DNA of 64,000 bases from Qipengyuania huizhouensis (GCF_019711635.1 NZ_JAIGNT010000009.1:34278-98277); one strand, 5' to 3'. Shown: positions 24,173 to 34,734, counted from the stretch's first letter. Made by a program: numbers and translations. Notes: generated by a model not told the origin, from the letters alone.

Positions 24173-24988
24173 ATGGGGGGTGTGAGCGAAGCGCAGCTCA
24201 CCGACTGGCAGGAATCAGTCGGACGCGAACTGGTCGAGGAGGAAGCGCTCGATCCGCTTGCCCTGCGCCGCTTCGCGCGGGCGATCGGCCGGCAGGACGA
24301 AACCGACCATGTACCCCTGCCGCACTGGGCCTTTTTCCTGCCCTGCCCCCACAACGATACGATCGGCCCGGATGGACACCCCAAACGCGGGGACTTCCTG
24401 CCCGATATCACGCTCCCGCGGCGTATGTTCGCAGCGTCATCCATGACATTCGATGGAGCTTTGAAAACTGGCGCACCGGCCCGGCAGACGAGCCGCGTGG
24501 CAGAGGTCACGCGAAAGTCGGGAAACAGCGGCGATCTTGTTTTCGTCAAAGTCGAGAAACGCCTCGAACAGGGCGGCGAGATTCGCGTGCGCGAGATGCA
24601 GACCTATGTTTATCGTGGCGCAGGCGAACCCACTCCCCTCCCTGTGCCAGCCCGGACAATGCCTCAGGGCCAAAGTTGGCAGCCGAACGAGGTCGATCTC
24701 TTTCGCTTTTCTGCGGCGACTTTCAACGGACACCGAATACACTATGATCTCCCTTACACGACCGGGGTCGAGGGTTATCCGGCGCTGATTGTCCACGGTC
24801 CCTTCACCGCTGCAAGGTTGGCTGAACTGGCCATGCATGACGGATTCCTTGCTACGTTTTCCTTTCGCGCCAAAGCACCTCTCTTTCTCGGCCAGCCGAT
24901 CTTCTTGAGAAAGGCAGGGCAAGGCTCTTACGAGGCCGTAAGATGCGATGGGGCCATCGCTATGGCTGCGACTGCCGAGTTTCGATGA
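24173..24988 (+). CDS. FAS1-like/MaoC-type acyl-CoA hydratase
   Basis: 271 residues with two hot-dog halves. The N-terminal half contains PHWAFFLPC and [11 protein letters not shown]. The C-terminal half has the hydratase-2 type motif [14 protein letters not shown] followed by [10 protein letters not shown]. The layout resembles mesaconyl-C4-CoA or 3-methylfumaryl-CoA hydratases, so it likely hydrates a branched or dicarboxylic enoyl-CoA; the true substrate is not known. It follows the crotonase by 3 bp and overlaps the dehydrogenase start (ATGA). Confidence 0.82.
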   Translation: MGGVSEAQLTDWQESVGRELVEEEALDPLALRRFARAIGRQDETDHVPLPHWAFFLPCPHNDTIGPDGHPKRGDFLPDITLPRRMFAASSMTFDGALKTGAPARQTSRVAEVTRKSGNSGDLVFVKVEKRLEQGGEIRVREMQTYVYRGAGEPTPLPVPARTMPQGQSWQPNEVDLFRFSAATFNGHRIHYDLPYTTGVEGYPALIVHGPFTAARLAELAMHDGFLATFSFRAKAPLFLGQPIFLRKAGQGSYEAVRCDGAIAMAATAEFR

Positions 24989-26625
24989 CCAAAGACCTGA
25001 TCCCAATCCGCGCAGCCGCCAGGGCAGCCGCCGAATATACCGATAAAGTACGGGCCAGGCTCGCCGACATGGTCGCGCCCGAAGGCAAACTCGATCACGA
25101 TATTGCAGAGCGCGAACAGCATTCGCTCCATGGATATGCGTGGATGGCCACCCTGTCGGCTGCCCTCGGCGCTTTCGCCGAATGGGCAGAGCGGGCCGAG
25201 AATTCCGGGAGCTTCGGCGAGCTCGAAAAACTCGTCCTTGGCGTCGGCACGGGCGAATATTGCGCCCAGATTGCTGGCGGGGTGGTGATGAGCCAGAACG
25301 AAGTCGTCCGGCCTTCCGCATATGGACTTGATGTCGAGGCGCAGGCCTTCGCCAGTAACCCAGCGGTCGATTATTTCATCAAGGAGGGCAACAACGCGAA
25401 AACGCGCGCGGCTCTGTCTCACCGGCTCGCGGAGGGCGAACGCCCCTTCGAAGGTACTGGCGACGAGACGCTCGACATGATCCGCGACCAGTTCAGGGCC
25501 TTCGCCGCCGATCGGATCGCGCCGCACGCCCATGCCTGGCATCTCACCGATGCACTTATCCCGATGGAAGTGGTCCAGGAAATGGCCGACCTCGGTGTGT
25601 TCGGCGTATGCATAGCGGAAGAATTCGGCGGTCTCGGTCTCGGTAAACTAGCCATGTGCCTTGTCTCGGAAGAGCTTTCACGCGGCTGGATTTGCGCAGG
25701 TTCGCTCGGCACGCGCTCAGAAATTGCGAGCGAACTAATTGGCGAAAACGGCACCGAGGAGCAGAAAGCCAAATTCCTTCCCCGCATTGCCGATGGATCG
25801 ATTTTGCCCACCGCCGTGTTCACCGAACCCGACACGGGTTCGGATCTCGCTTCGGTGCGCACAAGGGCATCCCGCACTCCCGATGGCAACTGGCGCATCG
25901 ACGGGTCCAAGACCTGGATCACCCATGCCGCCCGCGCCGATCTGATGACCATTCTCTGCCGCACCGATCAGAATACGCCAGGCTATGGGGGCCTCTCCAT
26001 GTTCCTCGCCGAAAAGACCCGTGGGACCGCGCAATCCGCCTTTCCCGATGATGGTATAGCGGGAGACGAGATTGAGGTCCTCGGCTACCGCGGCATGAAA
26101 GAATATACGCTGGGCTTCGACGGATTTGCTGTGGGCGCCGACGGGTTATTGGGGGGTGCCGAGGGACAGGGTTTCAAGCAGCTGATGCGGACATTCGAAG
26201 GTGCGCGCATCCAGACCGCCGCTCGCGCAATCGGGGTAGGCTGGAACGCGTTCGATCTCGGCCTGCGCTATGCCATGCAACGTACGCAGTTCGGCAAGCC
26301 GTTACTTTCCTTCCCCCGGGTTTCCGACAAGCTCGCAATGATGGTCTGCGAACTCGTCATGGTGCGCGAATTGACCTATTCGGCCGCTCGCCACAAGGAT
26401 CGCGGCGAACGCTGCGATATCGAGGCGGGAATGGCCAAACTTCTCGCCGCCCGCGTCGCCTGGGCGAATGCCGACAATGCGCTGCAAATTCATGGCGGGA
26501 ACGGCTATGCGCTGGAATATGAGATCAGCCGTGTTCTCTGCGATGCGCGCATTCTCAATATCTTCGAGGGAGCGGGCGAGATTCAGGCGCATATTATCGG
26601 CCGGGGCCTTGTTGCCGCACGTTAG
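24985..26625 (+). CDS. Acyl-CoA dehydrogenase
   Basis: 546 residues, longer than a typical 380-residue member because of an N-terminal helical domain (about 1-160). The main domain has [13 protein letters not shown], the FAD-binding [12 protein letters not shown], the middle beta domain, and C-terminal [22 protein letters not shown]. It would oxidise an acyl-CoA to the enoyl-CoA. ATG 24985 overlaps the upstream stop by 4 bp. With the three preceding genes it forms one acyl-CoA degradation operon. Confidence 0.9.
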   Translation: MTKDLIPIRAAARAAAEYTDKVRARLADMVAPEGKLDHDIAEREQHSLHGYAWMATLSAALGAFAEWAERAENSGSFGELEKLVLGVGTGEYCAQIAGGVVMSQNEVVRPSAYGLDVEAQAFASNPAVDYFIKEGNNAKTRAALSHRLAEGERPFEGTGDETLDMIRDQFRAFAADRIAPHAHAWHLTDALIPMEVVQEMADLGVFGVCIAEEFGGLGLGKLAMCLVSEELSRGWICAGSLGTRSEIASELIGENGTEEQKAKFLPRIADGSILPTAVFTEPDTGSDLASVRTRASRTPDGNWRIDGSKTWITHAARADLMTILCRTDQNTPGYGGLSMFLAEKTRGTAQSAFPDDGIAGDEIEVLGYRGMKEYTLGFDGFAVGADGLLGGAEGQGFKQLMRTFEGARIQTAARAIGVGWNAFDLGLRYAMQRTQFGKPLLSFPRVSDKLAMMVCELVMVRELTYSAARHKDRGERCDIEAGMAKLLAARVAWANADNALQIHGGNGYALEYEISRVLCDARILNIFEGAGEIQAHIIGRGLVAAR

Positions 26626-26709
26626 TCCCCCTGCCACACTGGGCAACCGTTGCAGCGAGCAACCCCTGGAAAGAGATTCTCCTGAGCGTTTAGGCTAAAT
26701 CCAAAAGTT

Positions 26710-26786
26710 TGGTAGCGGAGGAGGGACTTGAACCCCCGACACGCGGATTATGATTCCGCTGCTCTAACCACCTGAGCTACTCCGCC
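26710..26786 (-). tRNA. tRNA-Met (anticodon CAT, elongator type)
   Basis: Read leftward from 26786, the acceptor stem GGCGGAG pairs with CTCCGCT (G-U at the end), and CCA is encoded at 26712-26710. The anticodon arm reads GGAATCATAATCC with CAT in the loop. The loop and stem match alphaproteobacterial elongator tRNA-Met; a CAT-bearing tRNA-Ile2 is the alternative but less likely. Confidence 0.93.
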
Positions 26787-26865
26787 CCGAAAGGCCGTGT
26801 CGGCAGGCGGCTTGGCCCGCTCGGCAGGCGGCGCATTTAGGGCGGGAGTGCCCCATGGTCAACAA

Positions 26866-27384
26866 TCATTTCCCGCGAAATGCGAAGCGGCGCAGGAATT
26901 CCCACGGACCGCCGCGATATACATACAGAGCCAGACCGGGAAAGACGAATTCCCCAGGCTCGAAAAGCCCCGAAAGCTGCGCCTGTACCGCCTTGGCTTC
27001 CTTCGATGTGACCTTGTTCTGGATAGTGACATGGAGCCTCGGTCGGTGTTGGTCCTGCTGGGTGAGCATACCGCGAAAGTGCTCGGCAATTTCGTCACGC
27101 AATTCGAGGAGGTCCGGGCTGGAAAGCTTGATCGCCGTACCACCGCCAAGCGACAGCAATCCTTCGACCCGCCCTTGCAGCGGCGGAACTTCTCCCGCCA
27201 GGCGGGCAAGATAGTGCCGCAATTCCTCCTCGCACTGCGCAGGGATCGCGTGGAACAGCGTGACATGCGCCTCCAGGTAGTTGCGCTCGGGCGGGAAATA
27301 CTGGTTGCGCAGGTCGGTGTAGCGGCGATGGAGATCGGGCGGCAGTTCCGCCGTCAGTATCAGGGGCGCATGGCCTGCGGTCAC
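26866..27384 (-). CDS. 2H phosphoesterase (2'-5' RNA ligase family)
   Basis: 172 residues with the two HxT motifs of the 2H superfamily: H40 (EAHVTLFH) and H118 (RLHVTIQ). Members open or form 2',5' RNA bonds or hydrolyse cyclic phosphates; the physiological substrate is often unknown. Its start overlaps the mltG stop by 4 bp, so it is translated with mltG. A tRNA-Met gene lies just downstream on the same strand. Confidence 0.85.
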   Translation of the reverse strand: MTAGHAPLILTAELPPDLHRRYTDLRNQYFPPERNYLEAHVTLFHAIPAQCEEELRHYLARLAGEVPPLQGRVEGLLSLGGGTAIKLSSPDLLELRDEIAEHFRGMLTQQDQHRPRLHVTIQNKVTSKEAKAVQAQLSGLFEPGEFVFPGLALYVYRGGPWEFLRRFAFRGK

Positions 27385-28349
27385 ATTTCCCCGCGCTCGC
27401 GGCGCAGCTTGCGCCAGGCGGCAGCATTGCGGTTGTGCTCTTCCAGAGTCTCGGCAAAGACATGTCCGCCGCTGCCATCGGCAACATAGTACAGCGCCTT
27501 GGTTTCGGCCGGATCGAGCACTGCGGCGATACTTTCGCGTCCCGGATTGGTGATCGGACCCACCGGCAGGCCCGCAATGGCGCGGGTGTTATAGGGGTTC
27601 TTGTCGCGAAGTTCGGACACGCGGATACGGCGCCCCAGGGGCTTGCCCTTGGTGATCGGGTAGATCGTGGTCGCATCGGCCCCGAGCATCATGCCTATGC
27701 GCACGCGGTTGGACAGTGCACCCGCAACCATCCTGCGCTCTTCGGGAACGGCGGTTTCCTTCTCCACGATCGAGGCGAGGATAATCGCTTCTTCGGGTGT
27801 TTTCACCACGGCCTTGTTGGTGCGCTTCTCCCACGCTTCCGCGAGGTAGCTGTCCATCGCCTCCTGCATACGGGCGAGCACCTCGGCACGACTCTCGCCC
27901 CGTTCGAAGTCGTAGGTGTCCGGCAGGACCGAACCTTCCTCGGGCACCTCCACTTTTCCGGTCAGAAGATCTTCCGCCATAAGCCGTTCCCATACGAGAA
28001 TCGACGGCAGGCCTTCGGGAACGGTTACGAAACGGCGGATGACCTGCCCGTGCTGGAAGGTATCGAGGATTTGCGAAGGACTTGCGCCCGCCGGAATGAG
28101 GAACTCGCCAGCCTGGATGGGATCGCCCGAGCCGAGGATCCTGGCGCGCAGCAGGAAGGAATCCGAGGATTCGATCAGGCCTTCATCGTCGAGCTGGCGG
28201 GCTACGGCCGTCAAAGTCGAGCCCGAAGGCACGATGAAGTTTGTGTCTTCCTCGACGTCGGCCGATCCGTACCAGCCGCCGGCAAACCAAATGAGGCCGA
28301 CCAACCCCAGAAGGACCACGGCCCCCAGCGCGAGGCCGAGTTTCTTCAC
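27381..28349 (-). CDS. mltG: Endolytic murein transglycosylase MltG
   Basis: 322 residues: one N-terminal membrane helix (about 5-24), a LysM-like region, and the YceG domain with the catalytic Glu in ASIVEKETAVPEERR and the later NPYNTR...GLPVGPITNPG stretch. It cuts nascent peptidoglycan strands and limits glycan length. It sits one base after fabF in the common order acpP-fabF-mltG. Confidence 0.94.
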   Translation of the reverse strand: MKKLGLALGAVVLLGLVGLIWFAGGWYGSADVEEDTNFIVPSGSTLTAVARQLDDEGLIESSDSFLLRARILGSGDPIQAGEFLIPAGASPSQILDTFQHGQVIRRFVTVPEGLPSILVWERLMAEDLLTGKVEVPEEGSVLPDTYDFERGESRAEVLARMQEAMDSYLAEAWEKRTNKAVVKTPEEAIILASIVEKETAVPEERRMVAGALSNRVRIGMMLGADATTIYPITKGKPLGRRIRVSELRDKNPYNTRAIAGLPVGPITNPGRESIAAVLDPAETKALYYVADGSGGHVFAETLEEHNRNAAAWRKLRRERGEM

Positions 28350-28350
28350 C

Positions 28351-29610
28351 TCAGTCGACCTTTTTGACGATCAGCGAGGCGTTGGTCCCGCCGAAACCGA
28401 AGCTGTTGTTGAGTGCGGCTTTGACTTCCCGCTTCTTTGCTGTGTGCGGGACGAGGTCGACGCCTTCGGTACCCTCGTCAGGATCGTCGAGATTGAGCGT
28501 CGGCGGTACAATTTGGTCGCGAATGGCCAGGATGCAGAAGATCGCTTCCACTGCGCCTGCACCGCCCAGCAGGTGGCCGATGGCCGATTTCGTACTGCTC
28601 ATCGAGGCGCCGCTCAGATCGTCGCCCAGCACGCGCTTGACCGCGGCGAGTTCGATCGTGTCGGCCATGGTCGAGGTACCGTGGGCATTGACGTAATCGA
28701 TGTCGCTCGGCTCGAGGCCCGACTTCTTTATAGCCATTTTCATCGCCAATTCCGCACCCTTGCCTTCAGGATGCGGCGCGGTGACGTGGTAGGCGTCACC
28801 CGACAGGCCGTACCCTACGACTTCGGCATAGATCTTGGCACCGCGAGCCTTGGCGTGTTCGTATTCCTCAAGCACTACAACGCCTGCACCTTCCCCCATG
28901 ACGAAACCGTCGCGGTTCTTGTCATAAGGGCGGCTCGCCTTTTCGGGCGCATCGTTCATGCTCATGTTGAGAGCGCGCGCTTGCGCGAAGCCGGCCACGC
29001 CCAGCGGATTGATGGTGCCTTCCGCGCCGCCTGCCAGCATGATGTCGGCATCGTCGAGTGCGATCATACGGGCGGCGTCCCCGATCGAGTGCGCGCCGGT
29101 GGAACAGGCTGTGACGACCGCATGGTTCGGACCCATCAGGCCATATTTGATCGAAACCTGACCGCTGATCAGGTTGATAAGACGTCCGTGAACGAAGTGC
29201 GGGCTGACCCGGCCAGGTCCACGTTCCTTCAGGACAATCGACTCACTTTCAATACCCGGAAGGCCGCCGATGCCCGATCCGATCGAAACGCCCGTACGCT
29301 CTTTCGTCGCATCGTCCATTTCCGTTAGGCCTGCATCTTCGAGGGCCTGCCCTGCGGCGTCGATACCGTAGACAATGAAAGGATCGACCTGACGCTGGAC
29401 CTTGTGATCCACACGCTTGTCCGGATCGAAACCGAATTCGTGGTCCTTTGGCTTCACCTCGCAGGCGATAAGGCACTTCTGGCCCTCGGTATCGAAACGG
29501 GTGATCCTGCCCGCCCCGCTCTTGCCCGCAATGAGGTTCGACCACGTGGTTTCGACATCACCTCCCAAGGGGGTGACGAGGCCAAGTCCGGTAACAACCA
29601 CACGACGCAT
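28351..29610 (-). CDS. fabF: 3-oxoacyl-ACP synthase II
   Basis: 419 residues, condensing-enzyme fold with catalytic Cys in TACSTGAHSIG and histidines in NAHGTSTMADTIE and SAIGHLLGGAGAVE. It elongates acyl-ACP with malonyl-ACP in fatty acid synthesis. ATG 29610 follows GGAG by 6 bases; an ATG four codons upstream would place that site inside the gene. It lies downstream of acpP. Confidence 0.96.
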   Translation of the reverse strand: MRRVVVTGLGLVTPLGGDVETTWSNLIAGKSGAGRITRFDTEGQKCLIACEVKPKDHEFGFDPDKRVDHKVQRQVDPFIVYGIDAAGQALEDAGLTEMDDATKERTGVSIGSGIGGLPGIESESIVLKERGPGRVSPHFVHGRLINLISGQVSIKYGLMGPNHAVVTACSTGAHSIGDAARMIALDDADIMLAGGAEGTINPLGVAGFAQARALNMSMNDAPEKASRPYDKNRDGFVMGEGAGVVVLEEYEHAKARGAKIYAEVVGYGLSGDAYHVTAPHPEGKGAELAMKMAIKKSGLEPSDIDYVNAHGTSTMADTIELAAVKRVLGDDLSGASMSSTKSAIGHLLGGAGAVEAIFCILAIRDQIVPPTLNLDDPDEGTEGVDLVPHTAKKREVKAALNNSFGFGGTNASLIVKKVD

Positions 29611-29632
29611 GAATTTCTCCATTCAAAAGACA

Positions 29633-29665
29633 ACAGGCCCGGCCCATCATCAGGGTCGGGCCTGT
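29633..29665 (-). terminator. Stem-loop with T-rich tail between acpP and fabF
   Basis: A perfect 9-bp stem pairs 29633-29641 with 29657-29665. Read leftward it is followed by TGTCTTTT. It lies after acpP and before fabF, so it may partly terminate transcription and give the abundant ACP more mRNA than fabF. Confidence 0.6.
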
Positions 29666-29708
29666 CCGATCCCGTACCTGTTGCACGGGCAATGAAAAGC
29701 CGTGGGGC

Positions 29709-29945
29709 TTAGCCTTTGTGCTCTTCGATATATTTGGTTGCATCGCCGACGGTCGTAATCTTCTCGGCTGCATCGTCGGGGATCTCCACGCCGAATTCTT
29801 CCTCGAAGGCCATTACCAGCTCAACGATGTCGAGGCTGTCCGCGCCCAGATCGTCGATAAAGCTGGCTTCCTGGGTGACCTTGTCGGCTTCGACGCCGAG
29901 ATGCTCGACGACAATCTTCTGCACGCGGTCGGCAGTATCGCTCAT
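29709..29945 (-). CDS. acpP: Acyl carrier protein
   Basis: 78 acidic residues with the phosphopantetheine site S37 in [13 protein letters not shown]. It carries growing acyl chains for FabF, FabZ and others. Start ATG 29945 follows GAGGGAATA; a start five codons upstream is possible but lacks a site. It heads acpP-fabF-mltG. Confidence 0.97.
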   Translation of the reverse strand: MSDTADRVQKIVVEHLGVEADKVTQEASFIDDLGADSLDIVELVMAFEEEFGVEIPDDAAEKITTVGDATKYIEEHKG

Positions 29946-30097
29946 TCTATTCCCTCTCATCTTGGGGGTTTCATATTGGCGTTCGCCCTAATCAACGGCG
30001 CGGCGCAGCGCAAGGGCAACTCGTCCTCTTCCCCGAACCCATGAACCCATTTGCCCATTCTACTCAATGTTACCACTTTGAAAAGGAAAGCGAAATC

Positions 30098-30529
30098 ATG
30101 GCTACTACAGTATTCAAAAGCCTTACCGACACGACCTTCGATTCGGTCCAGGGCTATCGTCAGGCAGGCGAGAAGGCGGATAATCCACAACTCAAGCAGG
30201 CGCTGCATCAGCGCTGCAGCCAGAGGGAGAACACTTTGCGGCAGATGAATGCCGAACTTGAGCGCCAGGGTGACGATCTGGTGACCAAGGGCACGATGGC
30301 CGGCGAAGTGCACCAGATGTGGCAAAGCATCACGTCTGCATTCGAAAACGGCGATGAAGCTGCTTCCAAACGCGTCGAGGAAGGCGAGGATTACATTAAG
30401 GGAAAATTTCAGGAAGCCCTCGAAAGCAACCAGCTCGAAGCTCAGGAGCGGGCAGTGGTCGAGCAGGCTTACAATGAGATATGCCAAGGTGAGCGCTTCG
30501 GCGACTTGATCTCGAAGCAATACGACTGA
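30098..30529 (+). CDS. DUF2383/PA2169-type four-helix bundle protein
   Basis: 143 residues, almost wholly helical and charged (FKSLTDTTFDSVQGYRQAGEKADNPQLKQALHQRC, shown here only as landmarks, opens the DUF2383 domain). Members are ferritin-like four-helix bundles, often stress induced, with unknown activity. ATG 30098 follows AAGGAAAG by 7 bases. It is a single-gene unit ended by a strong terminator. Confidence 0.85.
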   Translation: MATTVFKSLTDTTFDSVQGYRQAGEKADNPQLKQALHQRCSQRENTLRQMNAELERQGDDLVTKGTMAGEVHQMWQSITSAFENGDEAASKRVEEGEDYIKGKFQEALESNQLEAQERAVVEQAYNEICQGERFGDLISKQYD

Positions 30530-30550
30530 TTTAACGGACAGTCACATGAA

Positions 30551-30577
30551 GGGCGCGGATGCTCCGCGCCCTTTTTT
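30551..30577 (+). terminator. Rho-independent terminator after the DUF2383 gene
   Basis: A perfect 9-bp GC-rich stem pairs 30551-30559 with 30563-30571 around a 3-base loop and is followed by six T. It ends rightward transcription; aspS arrives from the opposite side. Confidence 0.93.
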
Positions 30578-30591
30578 GTTTCAGGCTTCGA

Positions 30592-32454
30592 TCAGCTTTG
30601 AGTCTGTCCGTCTCGATCGATGACGGCCTCATTCAGGTCGGCCTGCTCGCCTTTCCCCTTCTGTGCAGTTTCGACTGCTTCGCGTGCCGCGGACGAAAGC
30701 TGGATGTTCAGCTCACGCAACTGCTTCGGGCTGACGATCGAGGGCGCGCCCATCATCAGATCCTGCGCGCGCTGGTTCATCGGGAAGGCGATGACTTCAC
30801 GGATATTCGGCTCGTCGGCCAGCAGCATGACGATCCGGTCGATGCCCGGAGCCGAACCGCCGTGCGGCGGCGCGCCCAGCTTGAACGCTTCGATCATACC
30901 CGAGAAGTTTGCGTCGACATCTTCCTTGGAATAGCCGGCGATCTCAAAGGCCTTGTACATGATGTCGGGGCGATGGTTCCGGATCGCGCCGGAGCTGAGT
31001 TCATAGCCGTTGCAAACGATGTCGTACTGCCAGGCGAGGATATCTAGCGGGTCCCTGGTTTCCAGCGCTTCCATCTCGCCCTGTGGCATCGAGAAGGGAT
31101 TGTGGCTGAAGTCGATCCGCTTGAGGTCTTCATCGTATTCGAACATCGGGAAGTCGACGATCCAGCAGAACTTGAAGCAGCCCTCCTCGATCAGGCCAAG
31201 CTCCTCGGCCACGCGGGTACGAGCGGCACCAGCCAGCTTGGCGGCGTCCTTTTCCTTGCCCGCAGCAAAAAACAGGCCATCGTTTTCACCCAGGCCCAAC
31301 TCGGCATAGAGTGCTTCCATGCCCTCGGTGCCGTGGTTCTTGGCGATCGGACCGCCGAATTCGCCGCCCTTTCGCGTAACGTAACCGAGGCCAGCAAAGC
31401 CTTCGCGGCGCGCCCAGTCGTTCATCTCGTCGAAGAACTTACGGCTCTTCTCGTGTGTGTTCGGAGCCGGGATGACCCGAACGCGGCCACCGCCGCCGAC
31501 GATCTTTTCGAACAGGCCGAAGCCGGATTTCTCGAAATGCGAGGTGACGTCGTTGATGATAAGCGGGTTGCGCAGGTCGGGCTTGTCGGTGCCGTACTTG
31601 AGGAGCGCCTCGGCGTAGGGAATGCGCGGGAATTCACCGGCAGGCGTCACTGTCTTGCCACCCGAGAACTCTTCGAACACACCGGCCAGGACAGGCTCGA
31701 TGGTGTTGAACACGTCTTCCTGTGTCACGAAGCTCATCTCGAAGTCGAGCTGGTAGAATTCCGGGCTGCGGTCGGCGCGCAGGTCTTCGTCGCGGAAGCA
31801 GGGAGCAATCTGGAAATAGCGGTCGAATCCGGCCACCATCAACAGCTGCTTGAACATCTGCGGCGCCTGCGGGAGCGCATAGAAGCGGCCCGGATGCAGC
31901 CGGCTGGGCACGAGGTAGTCGCGTGCGCCTTCCGGGCTGGAAGCACCGAGGATCGGGGTCTGGAACTCGCTGAAGCCCTGCCCGATCATGCGTTGACGCA
32001 AGCTGGTGATGACCCGGTTGCGCAGCATGATGTTGGCGTGAACGCGCTCGCGGCGCAGGTCCACGAAGCGGTACTTCAGGCGTGTTTCTTCCGGATAGTC
32101 TTCCGCCTGGTTTACGATCAGCGGCAGGTCTTCGGCGCGGCTCTGGATTTCGACTTCGCGGGCGAAGACTTCGATTTCACCGGTAGGCAGGTTCTTGTTG
32201 ACCGCCACTTCGTCCCGCGCCTTCACCGTACCATCGATGGTAACCACCGATTCCAGTTTCAGCTTTTCGAGCGCGGGCAGAGCCGCACTGTCGCTGTCCG
32301 CCACGATCTGGGTTATTCCGTAGTGGTCACGCAGGTCGACGAAGAGCACGCCGCCGTGGTCACGCTTGTTGTGCACCCAGCCGGAAAGGCGGACTGTGTC
32401 GCCAACGTTTTCCTTCGTCAGCTGTGCGCAGTTGTGGGTACGATAGGCGTGCAT
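30592..32454 (-). CDS. aspS: Aspartyl-tRNA synthetase
   Basis: 620 residues. An N-terminal OB-fold anticodon domain ([26 protein letters not shown]) is followed by the class II catalytic core with motif 2 [16 protein letters not shown], an inserted GAD domain, and motif 3 in GIDRIVMLL. It charges tRNA with Asp in the cytoplasm. Length fits the bacterial type. Confidence 0.97.
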   Translation of the reverse strand: MHAYRTHNCAQLTKENVGDTVRLSGWVHNKRDHGGVLFVDLRDHYGITQIVADSDSAALPALEKLKLESVVTIDGTVKARDEVAVNKNLPTGEIEVFAREVEIQSRAEDLPLIVNQAEDYPEETRLKYRFVDLRRERVHANIMLRNRVITSLRQRMIGQGFSEFQTPILGASSPEGARDYLVPSRLHPGRFYALPQAPQMFKQLLMVAGFDRYFQIAPCFRDEDLRADRSPEFYQLDFEMSFVTQEDVFNTIEPVLAGVFEEFSGGKTVTPAGEFPRIPYAEALLKYGTDKPDLRNPLIINDVTSHFEKSGFGLFEKIVGGGGRVRVIPAPNTHEKSRKFFDEMNDWARREGFAGLGYVTRKGGEFGGPIAKNHGTEGMEALYAELGLGENDGLFFAAGKEKDAAKLAGAARTRVAEELGLIEEGCFKFCWIVDFPMFEYDEDLKRIDFSHNPFSMPQGEMEALETRDPLDILAWQYDIVCNGYELSSGAIRNHRPDIMYKAFEIAGYSKEDVDANFSGMIEAFKLGAPPHGGSAPGIDRIVMLLADEPNIREVIAFPMNQRAQDLMMGAPSIVSPKQLRELNIQLSSAAREAVETAQKGKGEQADLNEAVIDRDGQTQS

Positions 32455-32608
32455 CTAAAATCTTTCCATTTTCGGAGTTATGCCGCTAGGGCGCAGGCGC
32501 CGCGCTCCTTAGCAGGAATCGCGCGCGCTAACAGGGCACCAGCGGGTTTTTGTCAAGGCTCGTGAAAGGTGCGGGAGCGGTACTCCGCTCAAGACAAGAA
32601 ACGAAACG

Positions 32609-33841
32609 ATGAAAATACACGATCTGATTACCGACACCGATACGCTGGCTGCCCTTTGTGAGCGTCTGGCGAAAAGCGATTTCGTCACCGTCGATACCGA
32701 ATTCATGCGCGAGAACACCTATTGGCCCGAACTGTGCCTGGTGCAGATCGCGAATGACGAAGAAGCGGCGGCGATCGATCCGCTGGCGGATGGCATCGAC
32801 TTGAAGCCCCTGTGGGACCTGCTTTGCGAAAACGAGGAAGTCCTGAAGGTCTTCCACGCCGGCGGGCAGGATGTCGAGATCGTCTACAATTTCACCGGCA
32901 AGACCCCGCATCCAATCTTCGATACTCAGATCGCGATGATGGCGATCAGCCAGAACGAGCAGATCGGCTATGCCAACCTCGTCGAAAGCTGGCTCGGCAT
33001 CACGGTCGATAAGGGTGCGCGGTTTACCGACTGGAGCCGCCGCCCGTTGACCGAAAGACAGATCGAATATGCCATCGGCGATGTTACCCACCTTTCGAGC
33101 ATTTTTCCGAAGATACTGAAAAAGCTGATCAAAACCGGACGCGGCGGCTGGCTCGATGCCGAGATGGAAAAGCTCGCCGATCCGGCAAACTATGCCAACG
33201 ATGCCGACCAGGCCTGGAAGCGCATCCGTTCGCCAGGGCGCAATCCCACGGTGCTGGGCCGATTGAAGGCTCTGGCCGCCTGGCGCGAAGGGGAGGCGCA
33301 GCACAAGAACATCCCGCGTGGCCGTATCATGCGTGATGAGACCCTGGCCGATATCGCCAGCCATCCACCCAAAAAGCAGAGCGATCTCATCAAGGTGCGC
33401 GGGCTGTCGAATGCGTGGAAGGACAACGATATCGGCAAACGTCTGATGAAAGTCATCGACAAGGCCGAACCGCTGCCAAAGGAAGAAATGCCCGACAAAC
33501 CGAAACGAGGGGCACCGCTTGGCAAGGAAGGTGCCCTGGTGGCGGATCTGCTCAAACTGCTGCTCAAGATTCGCGCCCGCGAAATCGATGTCGCGTCCCG
33601 CCTGCTCACACGCTCGGATGAGATGGAAGCGCTGGCCGCAGGGGTGCGCAAGCTGCCGATCCTCCAGGGCTGGCGCTACGAAGTGTTCGGCAAAGATGCG
33701 CTCGAGCTGGTCGAGGGACGTCTGGCGTTCGCTGTGAAGGACGGAAAACTGCTGATGACCCATGTCGACGATGTCCACGCGGGAATGATGGAAACGGCGC
33801 AGGACGAAGTGATCACCGAAGTAGCGGCGGAAGCCGGGTGA
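32609..33841 (+). CDS. rnd: Ribonuclease D
   Basis: 410 residues. The 3'-5' exonuclease domain has D29/E31 (VDTEF), FHAGGQDVEIVYN and YAIGDVTHLSSI, where His replaces the Tyr usual in DEDDy enzymes; I have the impression this is common in alphaproteobacteria. An HRDC domain follows (about 215-290) with a further helical C-terminus. It trims tRNA 3' ends. Its stop overlaps the oxyR start as GTGA (33838-33841). Confidence 0.93.
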   Translation: MKIHDLITDTDTLAALCERLAKSDFVTVDTEFMRENTYWPELCLVQIANDEEAAAIDPLADGIDLKPLWDLLCENEEVLKVFHAGGQDVEIVYNFTGKTPHPIFDTQIAMMAISQNEQIGYANLVESWLGITVDKGARFTDWSRRPLTERQIEYAIGDVTHLSSIFPKILKKLIKTGRGGWLDAEMEKLADPANYANDADQAWKRIRSPGRNPTVLGRLKALAAWREGEAQHKNIPRGRIMRDETLADIASHPPKKQSDLIKVRGLSNAWKDNDIGKRLMKVIDKAEPLPKEEMPDKPKRGAPLGKEGALVADLLKLLLKIRAREIDVASRLLTRSDEMEALAAGVRKLPILQGWRYEVFGKDALELVEGRLAFAVKDGKLLMTHVDDVHAGMMETAQDEVITEVAAEAG

Positions 33842-34734
33842 GCACCTACCTTCCGACCCTCAAGCAGCTGCAGTATCTCGTCGCGCTACACGAGCATGGC
33901 CATTTCGGCCGCGCAGCCGATGCGAGCTTCGTGTCGCAATCCACGCTTTCCGCCGGCATTCGCGAACTGGAATCGCTGCTTGGCGTGACGCTGGTCGAAC
34001 GCAGCCGCCGCGTCGTGCGGTTCACTGCACTGGGTAACCAGGTGGTAGAAAAGGCGCACCGCGTATTGCGCGAAACCGAGGAACTTGCCGATCTCGTGCA
34101 GGCGGCCGGTAAACCGCTCGCGGGACAGCTCCGGATGAGCGTAATCCCGACCATCGCCCCGTTCATGCTGCCGCGGTTTCTGCCGCGTCTGCGCCGCGAA
34201 CGGCCCGATCTTGAGCTGTTTCTGCGCGAAGAAACCAGTCACGATGCGGTCGAATCGCTGCAACACGGGCGGGTCGATTGCGTTCTGCTCGCCCTGCCCT
34301 TCCCTACGGGCGAAGTTGACAAGGCACATATCGCCGACGATCCGATCTATGTCGCCTTCCCCAAGGACGATCCGCGCGACCCTCCTGCAATGGTCACGGC
34401 GGAGATGATCGATGACGGTCGGCTGCTATTGCTGGAAGACGGGCATTGCCTCAAGGACCACGCGCTCGCCGCCTGCAACAGACCGGAATTGCGCGGTTCG
34501 ACCACTATGATCGGCACCAGCCTGCACACCCTTGTACAGATGGTGGATAATGGGTTGGGTCTGACCATGCTGCCCGAGATGGCTGTGGAAGCTGGAATTT
34601 TGAACGGGACGCAGGTTGTCGCCCGCCCGCTCAAATCGAAACAGGCGAGCCGCGAGATTGCGCTCATATGGCGCAAGAATTCTCCGCGGCGAGGCGATTT
34701 CGAATTACTGGCGGAAGAGCTACGCGCCGGTTAG
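33838..34734 (+). CDS. oxyR: LysR-type regulator OxyR
   Basis: 298 residues: N-terminal winged HTH (5-64; HFGRAADASFVSQSTLSAGI) and a periplasmic-binding-like sensor domain. C204 and C213 in DGHCLKDHALAAC have the sequence setting and 9-residue spacing of the E. coli OxyR peroxide-sensing pair C199/C208. Peroxide should form a disulfide and switch it. The start is GTG, coupled to rnd by a 4-bp overlap, an unusual arrangement because OxyR genes are more often divergent from a peroxidase or catalase. Confidence 0.92.
   Translation: MSTYLPTLKQLQYLVALHEHGHFGRAADASFVSQSTLSAGIRELESLLGVTLVERSRRVVRFTALGNQVVEKAHRVLRETEELADLVQAAGKPLAGQLRMSVIPTIAPFMLPRFLPRLRRERPDLELFLREETSHDAVESLQHGRVDCVLLALPFPTGEVDKAHIADDPIYVAFPKDDPRDPPAMVTAEMIDDGRLLLLEDGHCLKDHALAACNRPELRGSTTMIGTSLHTLVQMVDNGLGLTMLPEMAVEAGILNGTQVVARPLKSKQASREIALIWRKNSPRRGDFELLAEELRAG

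Noticed and set aside
27916..29328. A 470-codon frame antisense to mltG and fabF
   Set aside because: It spans two convincing genes on the other strand and has no start signal or domain.
31102..32565. A 487-codon open frame antisense to aspS
   Set aside because: It is fully overlapped by the unmistakable aspS gene and shows no recognisable domain.
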